Shown one piece after another: positions 15,901 to 23,440 of a stretch of DNA of 46,036 nucleotides. The stretch is from positions 1 through 46,036 of the IMG/VR virus record IMGVR_UViG_3300042566_000392. One strand, given 5' to 3'. The notes beneath the pieces are model-generated. The model ran no database searches, was not told where the DNA came from, and saw nothing but the letters and a program-made list of their open reading frames with translations. A program made the translations under genes and the position numbers. This DNA is from a virus. Each line of letters opens with the position of its first letter. Position 1 is the first letter of the stretch.

Positions 15901-18857
15901 TTGGAGCCGTTCATGACCTCCTGCCAAGTGACAGGAGTCTTGATACTGGCCTTGCTATCGGCTGCAACAGAAGGAGTCGGAACGCCGCCAACAACCTCGT
16001 CTACGACATCATCGACAACCGTGGCCGGCTCAGTAATCGCCACGGCTGGCGAATCACGAATGGCGACAGGGATCTCGTCGAACAGCGGAGACGCTCTTTG
16101 CAGATCCTCTTCATCGAGTGCCTTGTAGATCGCGGCACGCATCCGGCGAACACGATCTCGCTGCACAACGACGTTCGCCTGCTGCTTCTTAATCTCGTCC
16201 TTCGCGGCGGCAAGACTCCTGGAAATCTCGGCAGGACTCACGCCCTCATCGAGGAGAAGGAGTGTCTGCTCGTCTGCTTCAGCGAGAAGCTTCTCCGCCT
16301 TAGCGATTGCCGCCTCTGACTCCTTGATGCTGACCTCAGCCGCCAGCCCGCTCTTCAGGTTGGCGTCCATCATGAGAGCCGATGGCATCCCAGGAGTCTC
16401 CAGGGAGTAGCGCTCGCCCTTCATCCCTGTGGTAACGAGGGCGTCGACGCGGGCCATCGCCTCTGCCTTGGACAGGTCTACGCCGGCAGCGGCAGCGCCA
16501 GAACGGACAGTGGCGGCGGCGATGAGGCGTCGAGTCTTCTCGTCAGCCATACGGAAGTTATGGAAGATCAAGGCCGAGATGTCACGGGAGTAGAACTGGC
16601 GGGCAAACTTGTACAACTGAATGGCGTTAGAGCCAGTGCTGATGTCTAGGCCCTGGCGCAGGTCGGGCATCGTGGAAAAAAGACGACTAACTTCATCGGC
16701 GATTTCCCCCTTCCGGCCTGGCAGCGTGTCGCCCCAGGGTGCGATACGCCGAGATGTCGCACCAAAGGTCTTGTACTCAGTCTCCAGCATGTTCGCTAGA
16801 TCGCCTGGGGTCTCAACGTCCCTCATGAAGCGGTCAACAACCGCCTGTGTGCGGGTCGTATTCATCTGCCCAAGGACCGTTGCGTTAACGGTACGTCGGC
16901 GAAGGTCAGCCAAGACACCTGTGTACGGCATCGTCATGCCACGCTTGTCACCCTTGGCCACTCGGTCGGCGATCGACTTAGGCATGTTGCTGTCGGTGTA
17001 ATTCCTTGCAGCGCCCAAGGCCCCTGTCATGATTTCCTTGGGAAGAACGCCGGCTTCCACTGCGGCCTCAAGCGCCTCAGGGGTCGCCTCGTCGATTAAC
17101 TTCAAGTCCATTGCGCGGTTGATCGCGTAGTTGGTGTACACCTCACGCGCACTCTCACCGATCTCGCCAGCACGCGCACGCCACATGTCATTGGAGTTCT
17201 CGATGGCGTCCACGAGGGATACGCCTGCTTTACCTTCAGGGATGTCGTCGATGTAGCGCTTGCCGTCTACGCGGCTTACTGATTTTGCAAAGAAGTCAGC
17301 AACGTCGCTGGGGATCCACTTGTACTGGCGGGCAATGCGGGCATCTTGGCGTGCGGCTTGCCAGGAGCCAATGCGCATGTCTTCCATGCGGTCGAGTTCG
17401 CGGAGGAACCCCTCGAAGTAACGCCGAGCGCGGTTCGTCTCCAGGCCAGCCACCTTGGTGGACTTCAAGGCCTTAGATACCGAGCCGGCTGCTGCCTCTG
17501 GGGCAATCTTCAAGATTGCGTAGCGCGTAGCGGTAACCGCCCGAGCAAACGGGAAGGCGTAGTTGATCGGATCCAAGGCGAGAGTGGCACCGACGTTCAT
17601 CACGTCAGACGCAATCTCACGGCCACGAGAGCCAGAGAAATTGTCGCCAAACACCGCTTTGCCCATCATCGGGCCGAGTGAGCCGACGTTAGCTTCCTCA
17701 ATCTTGCGGACCAGTTCGTCCAGATCGAAGTTGGACTGACGTGGGCCGCCCTCGAAGATGTCTCCAAGAAGGTTCAGAACTTCTTCATCCTGAGAGGTAG
17801 CCCACAAGTCCATAACCTTGTCGGGCTTGCCCTCAGCGCCAGCCTGAGCGACGGTCATAGCGGCGTCGATGACCGCCGGCGGATACTCCCGCTTCAGGTC
17901 GTCAATCATCGTCTGGTTGAAGTCGCCCTTGTCGGTGTCATCCCAGTTGAACGGAATGGACATGACTCCCCTGAAGAAGTCCCCTATTGCGCCGGAGTCT
18001 TGCGCTCCCACTGGCGAGTAGTTCGGAGATTCAGGGTTAGTAGAAGTGGAGGGGTCGTAGCCGTATGCCCGACTGGCGTGTGTCGCCTGATCGCCAAACC
18101 ACGCCAAAACACCTAGCGCCGAGCCCGCCCACTCGCCGCCCTTCGTCATCAGGCCCTTAATGGCAGTGGGGTCCTTCGCGGCTTCAGTGGCTATCTCCTC
18201 CAACTTCGCCGCAACGTACTCAGGGAAGATCGCGGCAAGCTTGGGATTGTCCTTCTTTAAGGTCAAGTAAACGTTCCGCATGGCCTGAGTGGCGCCGGCC
18301 TTACCGCCACCCGACTGCTGCATCAACTCGATGTACCTGTTCGCAGGTGCGTCGATCTGTGAGTAGGTGCCCAAGCCCCTCATCTCGGCACTGCTGAGGT
18401 AGACGCCTTCCTTGCGAGCGTTATTCACAGCCTGAACAAGCGCTGGGTGATACTGCGAGAGCATTTCGTTAGCGTCGTCCCACATTTCCATCAAGCGGTC
18501 AGCCTCAGACATGTACCACTTGCTGATGGCCGGCTGATCCATCGCTGGGGTGCCGACCATGTTGCGATTCTCGATTGGGGTTACGGGGAGCGGGTAGCCC
18601 TCCAACGTGGTGCCTGCCCGCGCTGCGGCGCGTAACTCAAAAGACTTCTTCGCGGTATCGCGGTAAAGCTGGTTGCGCTTCTCTCTCGTGCCAGCCGCAG
18701 AGAAGTCGTCCGTTGGCCGGAGGGCGCGGATAGCCTCATTGTCAGGGATGTCGTAAGCGGCAGTCGGAGTGCCATCCTTAGCGACAGGAACGTTATACGC
18801 GGCAGTAGGCGTGCCACCGTTGTAACCGGCGGCGGGGTCCTTCGGGTTAAACGCCAT
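9942..18857 (-). CDS. Giant 2971-aa virion protein (putative ejected internal protein)
   Basis: The largest gene, about a fifth of the window, with no internal stop. The N-terminus has two copies of GTPTAAY (residues 15-21 and 29-35). Low-complexity Ala/Pro/Thr/Val linkers near residues 940-970 and 1805-1860 divide it into three large blocks. A helix-rich, coiled-coil-like stretch lies near 840-900. The last block contains YRATEDFARRAGRLAQNYPD, then a Gly-rich turn (GGFGGGGMGLGS). No catalytic motif was recognised by eye. Size, lack of a tape measure, and linkage to portal and N4-type capsid genes suggest a protein packaged in the head and injected, comparable in place and size to N4 virion RNA polymerase. 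That comparison is not proof of polymerase activity. Confidence 0.7.
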   Translation of the reverse strand: MAFNPKDPAAGYNGGTPTAAYNVPVAKDGTPTAAYDIPDNEAIRALRPTDDFSAAGTREKRNQLYRDTAKKSFELRAAARAGTTLEGYPLPVTPIENRNMVGTPAMDQPAISKWYMSEADRLMEMWDDANEMLSQYHPALVQAVNNARKEGVYLSSAEMRGLGTYSQIDAPANRYIELMQQSGGGKAGATQAMRNVYLTLKKDNPKLAAIFPEYVAAKLEEIATEAAKDPTAIKGLMTKGGEWAGSALGVLAWFGDQATHASRAYGYDPSTSTNPESPNYSPVGAQDSGAIGDFFRGVMSIPFNWDDTDKGDFNQTMIDDLKREYPPAVIDAAMTVAQAGAEGKPDKVMDLWATSQDEEVLNLLGDIFEGGPRQSNFDLDELVRKIEEANVGSLGPMMGKAVFGDNFSGSRGREIASDVMNVGATLALDPINYAFPFARAVTATRYAILKIAPEAAAGSVSKALKSTKVAGLETNRARRYFEGFLRELDRMEDMRIGSWQAARQDARIARQYKWIPSDVADFFAKSVSRVDGKRYIDDIPEGKAGVSLVDAIENSNDMWRARAGEIGESAREVYTNYAINRAMDLKLIDEATPEALEAAVEAGVLPKEIMTGALGAARNYTDSNMPKSIADRVAKGDKRGMTMPYTGVLADLRRRTVNATVLGQMNTTRTQAVVDRFMRDVETPGDLANMLETEYKTFGATSRRIAPWGDTLPGRKGEIADEVSRLFSTMPDLRQGLDISTGSNAIQLYKFARQFYSRDISALIFHNFRMADEKTRRLIAAATVRSGAAAAGVDLSKAEAMARVDALVTTGMKGERYSLETPGMPSALMMDANLKSGLAAEVSIKESEAAIAKAEKLLAEADEQTLLLLDEGVSPAEISRSLAAAKDEIKKQQANVVVQRDRVRRMRAAIYKALDEEDLQRASPLFDEIPVAIRDSPAVAITEPATVVDDVVDEVVGGVPTPSVAADSKASIKTPVTWQEVMNGSKNPTPHDIFVLPEKPVKPGTKGAQVWFRKDVWRGEPSGYSASIGKTPEESPISGDSNISWNESGQIKSRGSGTGNWERDRANELALKKAIYDASKKYDLPIPEELTDPYAFLPRPMSRSEAWDDLGGFDSAIGDEERAVVIEQLAKEHPEWVEPKVRPSREKPGPDDPKPIDIFRNHDDPDFVWYPFREGPYGKLVVVDEPHANAIPSAKARFKEVVKAWEKISPLRRDTDFLRWVDEQKFAFGNDFNEARARELYDVRVRGAKIPKVESVRDSTPTFVEITDAMGRAVSEGNDSLALALHDELEALAPQVNKQWAEYVLSDPKRVDDFLASVGLKQGEESPEWVAQLNKQWEERGGYSIEGMEPLPASLRVAESLDEFMVKQGNAGVYYESDEALQAAYAKSILSDDAAERAYLDWYGFGKETPEAKEEIAKQIRANNDGVAVADGFGAEGADGVTSDPDIPEKITVRASKTGLESERTNPAWSDWKKNGLITPRQLRLMAERRGSDSVWSWWNTGTWDSYYNEGFFDKYGPTPVFEDGGKSVPGEYMGDHAATYGKNIKKLRPPFFKTNDEIENEVSSYIGNEEFSELKAVRAGQRPDELEKFLGSLRTRADMTSLILKRDAWVAEQIDLARYRLIESAAQGSDVSPLLAYYSKLQNQAKQIAAKSDLPDLPQVLISDLDQNIPQWFKDRNGSLNYSGFQEEVGDYVYSVETARQGISVKMWRKGYQKAWNKKEGDVWSIGMPNASVIWRDGGWVKGGGRMNLDKAPLQKDLDQVTEYAKKLEGRYNIEPYKEGYYGQVENPALDLQRRIANGELSFADDAAAPTTVPATGATPVPEATAPSAGAVVDETVPVLTTPTTAPVAAPAKVVDPNVYQVTSMEGVQAKVDDYMTRIRNPIQVGEDAVRWSPSVDELGRESAIHLYQTTRRISLPDLREIEAIRKFRANPLGSALSTTAQRTTDIWSLGTLFGPRFSQRSAIEDILSFFLTDGIFHIGDLQKGRRASTAQRDATADLKIVEKSPGAKTELPEYEITSKSRLGMFAKRSRRLGTWINEQEWAQNQMWMKDLLTPNVDPKRIAIATAAQESGNSMPMYELLGDVMVRQKVSGLNEVEDGVRGLSPEGRDIQDLMSSHTGQVMLYNLAEDGSTAQSGQLSKIKTGDEAFDDYPDVELARIKQPVSYGEFKNIGLSAKEDANPRANEIWHRRLQTIVNDDGPIGKVFVVYAFQPEKAKAAIAKAVREDTSYGYKERYSLISDDASIEQFASRYYEGSLPYFLRSDRTPNLELRKKFITYSDVDGQGTLLGDGSRRVDVQWRTTDSKGRDRPIVSVQDLKAMDTKDKPEYVLGREQANIPTAKNEKAMFLDRAWNWMGAQYARIAREPIYYANYLANRRVLRPREDALVKMFSNGRQADEIDEMIARGIVDRQAQDASYAFTLSYMDNPNNRSILAYKIRNFSRYYRATEDFARRAGRLAQNYPDAYYKLAITYQVLDDTGFTYRDSNGDVYFAYPGNQILQDVMSTVFGGFGGGGMGLGSILDPFTVGGRLKSIAPSTDPMAWLPTASGPMATIPLATLFNFAPQLQGLRSMTLGEYSTAGQDGSILGDYAKAIMPASVQKIWNAMDSGEQDSAMASSVAGAVSIMAANGQIDATQGTEMFKTTEEYALAQRLSVGLFLSKLLMGFTVPASPQVYQNNIGDAARNMGIDGASDLWNYLTRKYPNDLPRAYTEWARLDTTGALLPFTVSKTKTNDEILATIPGFQPYKGVVDWYRTDGEELSGKYPTAYMFMAPVPEDKEFSWDAWAMIKSLGYRVNRTEDELLTEIIAAQPSKVLQETEDAYDAEIAKYDSSTESGRKAINYLEEQKTAETTSLKNSMPTLRDKADSDANRYSENRIVPLFFDVQEMLADMYNESGGNLTGPAADMDAASQTWLAYNEAMAGVNAYTDAGKQQKKMLDAAMWQELDGIGQASPQAANYIRTILKKLKYGSLS

Positions 18858-18860
18858 CTA

Positions 18861-19250
18861 CTACCAACCGTTCTTTTCGGCGAACTGCAACAACTTCGCC
18901 AACCGCTCAGTGTTCGACGACACCGAAGAAAGCTTGCGAAGCGTTTCGGTCAATGACGGAGCCCTCTGATAATCGGCCCCACTCGCTGGGGCTAGAGCAG
19001 CAGAGCCCACGCCAGGACCCATATCGACACCAGAAGTAACAGGTTCATCTGGTCGCTGCGTGGGGGCAAAGAGTTCACTGGGCTTCGGCGGCGCCGGAGT
19101 AGCCGCCATCGGGGCCGCTGCTTGAATATCACGCATCTCCTGTCCCTCGCCGTAGTAAGAGGCAGGAATGTCCCTGACGGGCTGCTGATCCGTGCGCGAC
19201 GACATGGCGCCTGGAGCGCTAACGGGTACGCCGCCAAGCTCTGCTGCCAT
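18861..19250 (-). CDS. Small virion-region protein (129 aa)
   Basis: ATG 19250 (MAAELGGVPVSAP) is preferred over an upstream ATG because GGAGGAG lies just before it. The sequence is Ala/Pro-rich and low in hydrophobic residues up to residue 95, then a helical C-terminus (LTETLRKLSSVSSNTERLAK). It sits between the hairpin after the 51-aa gene and the giant gene. It may be a flexible head protein or chaperone of the giant protein. I do not recognise a family. Confidence 0.62.
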   Translation of the reverse strand: MAAELGGVPVSAPGAMSSRTDQQPVRDIPASYYGEGQEMRDIQAAAPMAATPAPPKPSELFAPTQRPDEPVTSGVDMGPGVGSAALAPASGADYQRAPSLTETLRKLSSVSSNTERLAKLLQFAEKNGW

Positions 19251-19267
19251 CACTCCTCCTTCGGGGG

Positions 19268-19311
19268 CCTGACCGAGGCTCAACAGCAGTGGGGCTGGAG
19301 CCTCGGTCAGG
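19268..19311 (-). terminator. 13-bp perfect hairpin between portal-side and giant-protein genes
   Basis: CCTGACCGAGGCT and AGCCTCGGTCAGG form a perfect 13-bp stem with an 18-base loop, just after the 51-aa gene stop (19321). There is no U-run on the minus strand, so it may set relative expression or mRNA stability rather than stop transcription fully. Confidence 0.6.
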
Positions 19312-19320
19312 GACTATCGA

Positions 19321-19476
19321 CTAAACGCTGGTGCTGTTGTTCGGGCCACCAATGCTGGGCACCGACGGCATGACGATCTCGTTCTCTCCCGGATTTTCAC
19401 CAACGGGAATACCCGACTGGATCGGGGACAAAGTGGCGCCCAAATTGTGGCCACCGGCTTCTCCAAAAACTGCCAT
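19321..19476 (-). CDS. 51-aa virion-region protein
   Basis: A short gene read directly from the sequence: ATG 19476 to TAG 19321. AGGAGGTGA, an almost perfect SD, lies just before the start and after the portal stop at 19496, which makes translation convincing. The product begins MAVFGEAGGHNLG and ends IGGPNNSTSV. It is Gly/Pro/Ser/Asn-rich with no hydrophobic helix, so it is probably extended or disordered. A decoration or head-completion role is possible from position only. Confidence 0.68.
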   Translation of the reverse strand: MAVFGEAGGHNLGATLSPIQSGIPVGENPGENEIVMPSVPSIGGPNNSTSV

Positions 19477-19495
19477 AACTACTTCACCTCCTCGG

Positions 19496-21361
19496 TCATA
19501 ACAACCGCTGCCTGACTGTCCGTGCAGACATACGCGGGTCTCGACCGTCGCCAGACAGTTGTGTCAACAACTGCTGCATGGAAGGTGGCTGGTTCGGGGT
19601 CTGAATATCGGCAGGACCCTGCTGCGGCTGGCCTGGCATACCTGGCTGCGGCTGGCCTGGCTGCGGCGGCTGACCACCCATCGCCATCATTGCTGCCATC
19701 GGATCTTCGCCACCTGGCTGTCCGCCCTGCTGCATGGCTGCCTGCTCGTCCATCGCCGCCTGCTCCTCAGGGCTCGGCGGCTTCGGAGCAAACGCCATGC
19801 CGGTGGCCTCCTCGATCGGGATGCCCTTCTTGCGAGCGTTGATGATCTCCGTGATGTTGTTGATGATCTCGGTCGGATCCTGGCCCTGAGTAGCCAACTG
19901 CGGGATCGCCTGCGCGTAGCCCTGAACCGCCGCCATCGTCGCGGCCCGAAGGCTCTCGACGTCGAGCGTGCGCTCCTCCTCAACCACATTCAAGTTGATC
20001 GGGAGGTTGTTCATGACGAAACGCTTGGACACAAGGCCAGCACCGAGAGCCTGGAGTGACCACACCAATGCACGGTTCGGATCGAGCCCAGCCATGAGGC
20101 CGTACTCAGCGGAAACGCTATTGCTGTAGATGTCCTTCTCGGGGGTGTACTTCAACTCGTAAGAAGTTCCATTGACCGATGCGTACACGGTCTTGTGCTC
20201 CTTGGGGAACATCTTCTTGTCCATGTCGAGCGCGATAGACAAAGCGTCAGCCAAGGCAGCGCCCAACTGGGCCTGCGCGGATTTGATTCGCGTATCGAAG
20301 CCACCCATCAACGCCTGCACGCCACGGCCAGTAACGATGGAAGCGTCAGTCTGGCCGGCACGCACATCGGGGTAATGCGTCGCAAGCTTGAGTTCTTCAT
20401 CAAGGGCGCGCATCTCAAACATCGACGAGTTCGGAACTTCGATCCCAACGCGGCGGATCTTCTCGGGAGAGTTAGAGCGCAAGATCGCGTCAGGACCGAA
20501 AGAGAACTCCTGGACATCTGCTGGCAGCGCGATGGGTGCCTCGACCGCCTTCTGCGCCGCCTCCAAGTTCAGAAGCGCCAAACGTGCCTTCGCGGCATAC
20601 ACCCACAGAGCGTCGTCGAACTGTCCACGAGTCTCGCCATCAAGCGTCTTATAGTCAGCAATACGAACAGGAATCCGGCCTAGAACATTCTCCATGTTCT
20701 CCAACACGAGGCCCTTGCGCTGCGGAACGAACAGCATGATCTGGTCATCGTCGTAATAACGGACAACCTCAACCTGCTCGTCGCCAGTGTCACGGCCATA
20801 GGCAGTGTTGCGCGTCAGTTGGCCGGCATACTCGGGGTAAAGGGCAGCAAGTTCCGACGCCCTCATCCGCACCACGCGGCTGTACGTCACCAAGCGGTCG
20901 AAGCGGTCCTTCTCGAAATACGTTCCCATGCACGAGTCGATAGCAATGTGCGGGCGCTTCTCGTCGAAGTTCGGCTCAACCCGAAACGGAACGAAACCGT
21001 AAGAAGAAAGCTGGTGAGCGGCGTAAACAAGCTCAGTGCCAAGGTTCGAGGCGTAAGCCAAGTGACCGATGATGCGCGTCAACTTGTCAGAGCGGGAACT
21101 CTTCGACTCATCGAGGGAGGAAGACGACGCTGCCACCAACGAGGGAAGCACGCCGACCATCATGGCGGTGTCCTCAGCGGCGGACTTGATCGTGTTCTGC
21201 ACCACCGGCATAGGCCAGTCCGAAGGGAAGATTCCCTTGAACACCTGATTGGCACGGCCAGATTGGACGGCAGCCACAGCGACCATGCGGGCATCGCGGT
21301 CAGCGTTGTTCTTGCGTAGGCGCTCGACCCTTAAAGCGATCTTCTCCGCGTATGTCGCCAC
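19496..21361 (-). CDS. Portal protein
   Basis: About 621 aa. GTG 21361 is preferred because GGAGG is adjacent; a longer frame from 21457 would overlap the terminase gene. Order: helical N-terminus, portal-like core (LGTELVYAAHQLSSYGFVPF; YYDDDQIMLFVPQ), then a helix-rich stem/wing region. The core segment ALWVYAAKARLALLNLEAAQKAV is typical of long portals. The C-terminal 80 residues are Gln/Pro/Gly/Met-rich (GGQPPQPGQPQPG) and probably disordered. It lies directly after the terminase gene, as usual. It forms the DNA entry ring to which terminase and tail dock. Confidence 0.8.
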   Translation of the reverse strand: MATYAEKIALRVERLRKNNADRDARMVAVAAVQSGRANQVFKGIFPSDWPMPVVQNTIKSAAEDTAMMVGVLPSLVAASSSSLDESKSSRSDKLTRIIGHLAYASNLGTELVYAAHQLSSYGFVPFRVEPNFDEKRPHIAIDSCMGTYFEKDRFDRLVTYSRVVRMRASELAALYPEYAGQLTRNTAYGRDTGDEQVEVVRYYDDDQIMLFVPQRKGLVLENMENVLGRIPVRIADYKTLDGETRGQFDDALWVYAAKARLALLNLEAAQKAVEAPIALPADVQEFSFGPDAILRSNSPEKIRRVGIEVPNSSMFEMRALDEELKLATHYPDVRAGQTDASIVTGRGVQALMGGFDTRIKSAQAQLGAALADALSIALDMDKKMFPKEHKTVYASVNGTSYELKYTPEKDIYSNSVSAEYGLMAGLDPNRALVWSLQALGAGLVSKRFVMNNLPINLNVVEEERTLDVESLRAATMAAVQGYAQAIPQLATQGQDPTEIINNITEIINARKKGIPIEEATGMAFAPKPPSPEEQAAMDEQAAMQQGGQPGGEDPMAAMMAMGGQPPQPGQPQPGMPGQPQQGPADIQTPNQPPSMQQLLTQLSGDGRDPRMSARTVRQRLL

Positions 21362-21387
21362 ACCACCTCCAGACCTTAGAGGCGACA

Positions 21388-21402
21388 ATAGCAAGTCCCG
21401 TA
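21388..21402 (+). promoter_or_regulatory. Copy of the 15-bp recurrent motif (terminase-portal gap)
   Basis: ATAGCAAGTCCCGTA in the 46-base gap between terminase stop and portal start, oriented against transcription. It matches the copies at 24764-24778 and 37404-37418 exactly over these 15 bases. Confidence 0.6.
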
Positions 21403-21407
21403 CTTTC

Positions 21408-23321
21408 TTACAAGAAGGCGCCTTGACTATCGCTCCGCAAGGCTGCCACCTCGTCAAGCCTGACCGTGAATCGGCGCTCTCGATCCCGCTCCGACAAGAA
21501 CGGATTGGCCTTGCCGAAGTGGGAAGCGCGGTTCTGCTTGAACATCAACTCCTTGGCCCGAAGTTCCGCAAACCACAGCGCCATCACGCAGTCAGTCTGG
21601 CCCGCCTTCTTGCCCCGATCCGGCGACCAGGACACCAGCTCATCCACGAGCTTCTTGATCCCAGCCGCCGACTGATTGGGCATCGAGACCAGATTGTCGC
21701 CCTGATGCCGACCAACACCCTTGGAATCCCTGACCGAAGTGCCAAACAGGGAACTCATGGCGGCGACACCGTAGACATCGTCGGTCTTGTTGCCATAGGT
21801 GTAGTGCGGCTTCATGGGAATACCCCTGGCAGCCAGGAATCTCGTGATCGTTTCGTCCTGCACGAGGGACAACTGGAAGGCGTTCGCCTCGATAATCCAC
21901 TCATTGGGCTTGTAGCGCTCCGTCAACTCCTCGATGACTTCCCGCATCTGCTTCGGAGTCGGCCCCGTCAGCACCCTCATGTCTAGAACCCAGCGCCGGC
22001 CAGACCTTCGATCGACCGCGTAGGCGCAGGCAGCCGTATTTCCCTTCACCGCAGGGTCCATGGAGCAGATGACGTAAAGCTGGGCGTTCTCGTCAGGGTG
22101 CCCCTGGACCCCCAACTGCAACTGGCCCGCCCCCCGATAGCCGTCGATCGACCCACGGATGCAGACGGGGTCGAAGATCGCCTCGTCATCGACGTCCTGC
22201 TGCTGATACACGAGGGACCAACGGCGAGGACCGACCTCGTTACGGACCCTGGCGAGCCTGGGGCCGGTCCAACGGTCGTAAACCATGCCCTCTTCAGCGA
22301 CATCTGACTCAGAAAAGGGCTGATCGGAGAACGGCCACAGCGGAATCCAGCCCTCGGTGTCGTCGGTGTACTCCAGGACCGCCGGCATCCCCAGGTACGT
22401 CCACGGAATGACGTGATCGTTGTAGTGATCCTCGTTTCGCAGTTGCGAATACAGGTCAATCGGGGACACGCGGGTGCCTACGACGACGAGTTGGTCGTCG
22501 GGGCCGATACGGGAGGCGACTTCCTGGCGAATCCAGTCCATCTGGCTCTCCCACTGGTGAGCATTGGACAGCACGACGGCGTCGTCGATGAGGATCAACT
22601 TGGCTCGGGACCCATAAATCTGTCCCCCCATACCGACGGCCTCGATCGTAGGGTCCTTCTCCTGGCTATCCCTCTGATCTCCCCATAGATAAAGCTTCGT
22701 TGCAGACCACTGGTCAGCCGTCTCCCTAAACCCACCTGTAGGGCCGAACGCCAACTGGAGCGCCTGATAGCGCGGATGCGTGAGGCGCTGCTTGATCGCC
22801 CACAGAAGCTTCGCGGCAAAGTTCTGGGTCTTCGAGATCACCAGCACCGACATCGTCGGATCCTTCAGGATCTTCCACAAGACGTAAGAAATCGTCACCG
22901 TCATCGACTTCGCGTGGTTAGGCGGGATGTTAATCAAGATGCGGCGCCGGCCCGAGGCCCCAGTCTCATACGTCATCCCAGGATGCAGCCAACGCGGCGG
23001 CCTGCCCTCCAAGACATCGAACATATTCAACTGGTGCGGCCACAACTTCATGCCCAGGTACTGCTCACAGAACTCTGGGAAGTCAGGAACGATCAGATCC
23101 CGCAGCGACGGGTCCTTGATGATGTCCCGGTTCTTGTCGATCTGCTCACGGAAGACCGGGTCCTCCTGGCGCTGCAACTTGTACCAGCCCATCGAGCGGC
23201 CCACGAGCTTCAACGCCTCAGAGACCAACATGCCCTGACCTATGTAGCGGACAACGTCAGCCTTAACCTCCGACGCTGGCCTTCTATCCCCGCCCACAGT
23301 CCTATTTGCCATACCCTCCAT
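21408..23321 (-). CDS. terL: Terminase large subunit
   Basis: A 637-aa protein. The ATPase domain shows a Walker A-like NIPPNHAKSMTVT (131-143) and Walker B LILIDD (242-247). The nuclease domain has acidic residues at D422 (CSMDPAVKG), E477 (WIIEANAF) and D576 (GQTDCVMALWF), the RNase-H-like pattern of TerL. It drives DNA packaging and cuts the concatemer. The start is uncertain: ATG 23321 has no SD and lies right beside a motif copy, ATG 23312 has GGAGG too close, and GTG 23297 is another option. No small terminase subunit was recognised next to it. It is the first gene of the late region. Confidence 0.92.
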   Translation of the reverse strand: MEGMANRTVGGDRRPASEVKADVVRYIGQGMLVSEALKLVGRSMGWYKLQRQEDPVFREQIDKNRDIIKDPSLRDLIVPDFPEFCEQYLGMKLWPHQLNMFDVLEGRPPRWLHPGMTYETGASGRRRILINIPPNHAKSMTVTISYVLWKILKDPTMSVLVISKTQNFAAKLLWAIKQRLTHPRYQALQLAFGPTGGFRETADQWSATKLYLWGDQRDSQEKDPTIEAVGMGGQIYGSRAKLILIDDAVVLSNAHQWESQMDWIRQEVASRIGPDDQLVVVGTRVSPIDLYSQLRNEDHYNDHVIPWTYLGMPAVLEYTDDTEGWIPLWPFSDQPFSESDVAEEGMVYDRWTGPRLARVRNEVGPRRWSLVYQQQDVDDEAIFDPVCIRGSIDGYRGAGQLQLGVQGHPDENAQLYVICSMDPAVKGNTAACAYAVDRRSGRRWVLDMRVLTGPTPKQMREVIEELTERYKPNEWIIEANAFQLSLVQDETITRFLAARGIPMKPHYTYGNKTDDVYGVAAMSSLFGTSVRDSKGVGRHQGDNLVSMPNQSAAGIKKLVDELVSWSPDRGKKAGQTDCVMALWFAELRAKELMFKQNRASHFGKANPFLSERDRERRFTVRLDEVAALRSDSQGAFL

Positions 23322-23440
23322 GGTATTGCAAGGCCCGTTTCATGTGAAACATTTAGACACGCCGAGTCAGGGCCTTGCAATAGTCAGACCTAGGAAGTAA
23401 CTTCTGAATCCCACACACACAGAAGCGAGACGGATTCTTC
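23322..23440. promoter_or_regulatory. Divergent early/late control region with inverted motif pair
   Basis: The gap between terminase (minus) and the nuclease gene (plus) contains TATTGCAAGGCCC (23324-23336) and its exact inverted copy GGGCCTTGCAATA (23370-23382). A good plus-strand promoter overlaps the second copy: TTGCAA at 23375-23380, 17 bases, TAACTT at 23398-23403. A TTTCATGTGAAA palindrome (23338-23349) lies between the copies. This is the probable switch between early and late transcription. Confidence 0.65.

Noticed and set aside
9942-18857. Virion RNA polymerase activity for the giant protein
   Set aside because: No clear T7/N4 polymerase motif could be recognised by eye, so the claim is left as a test and not as an annotation.
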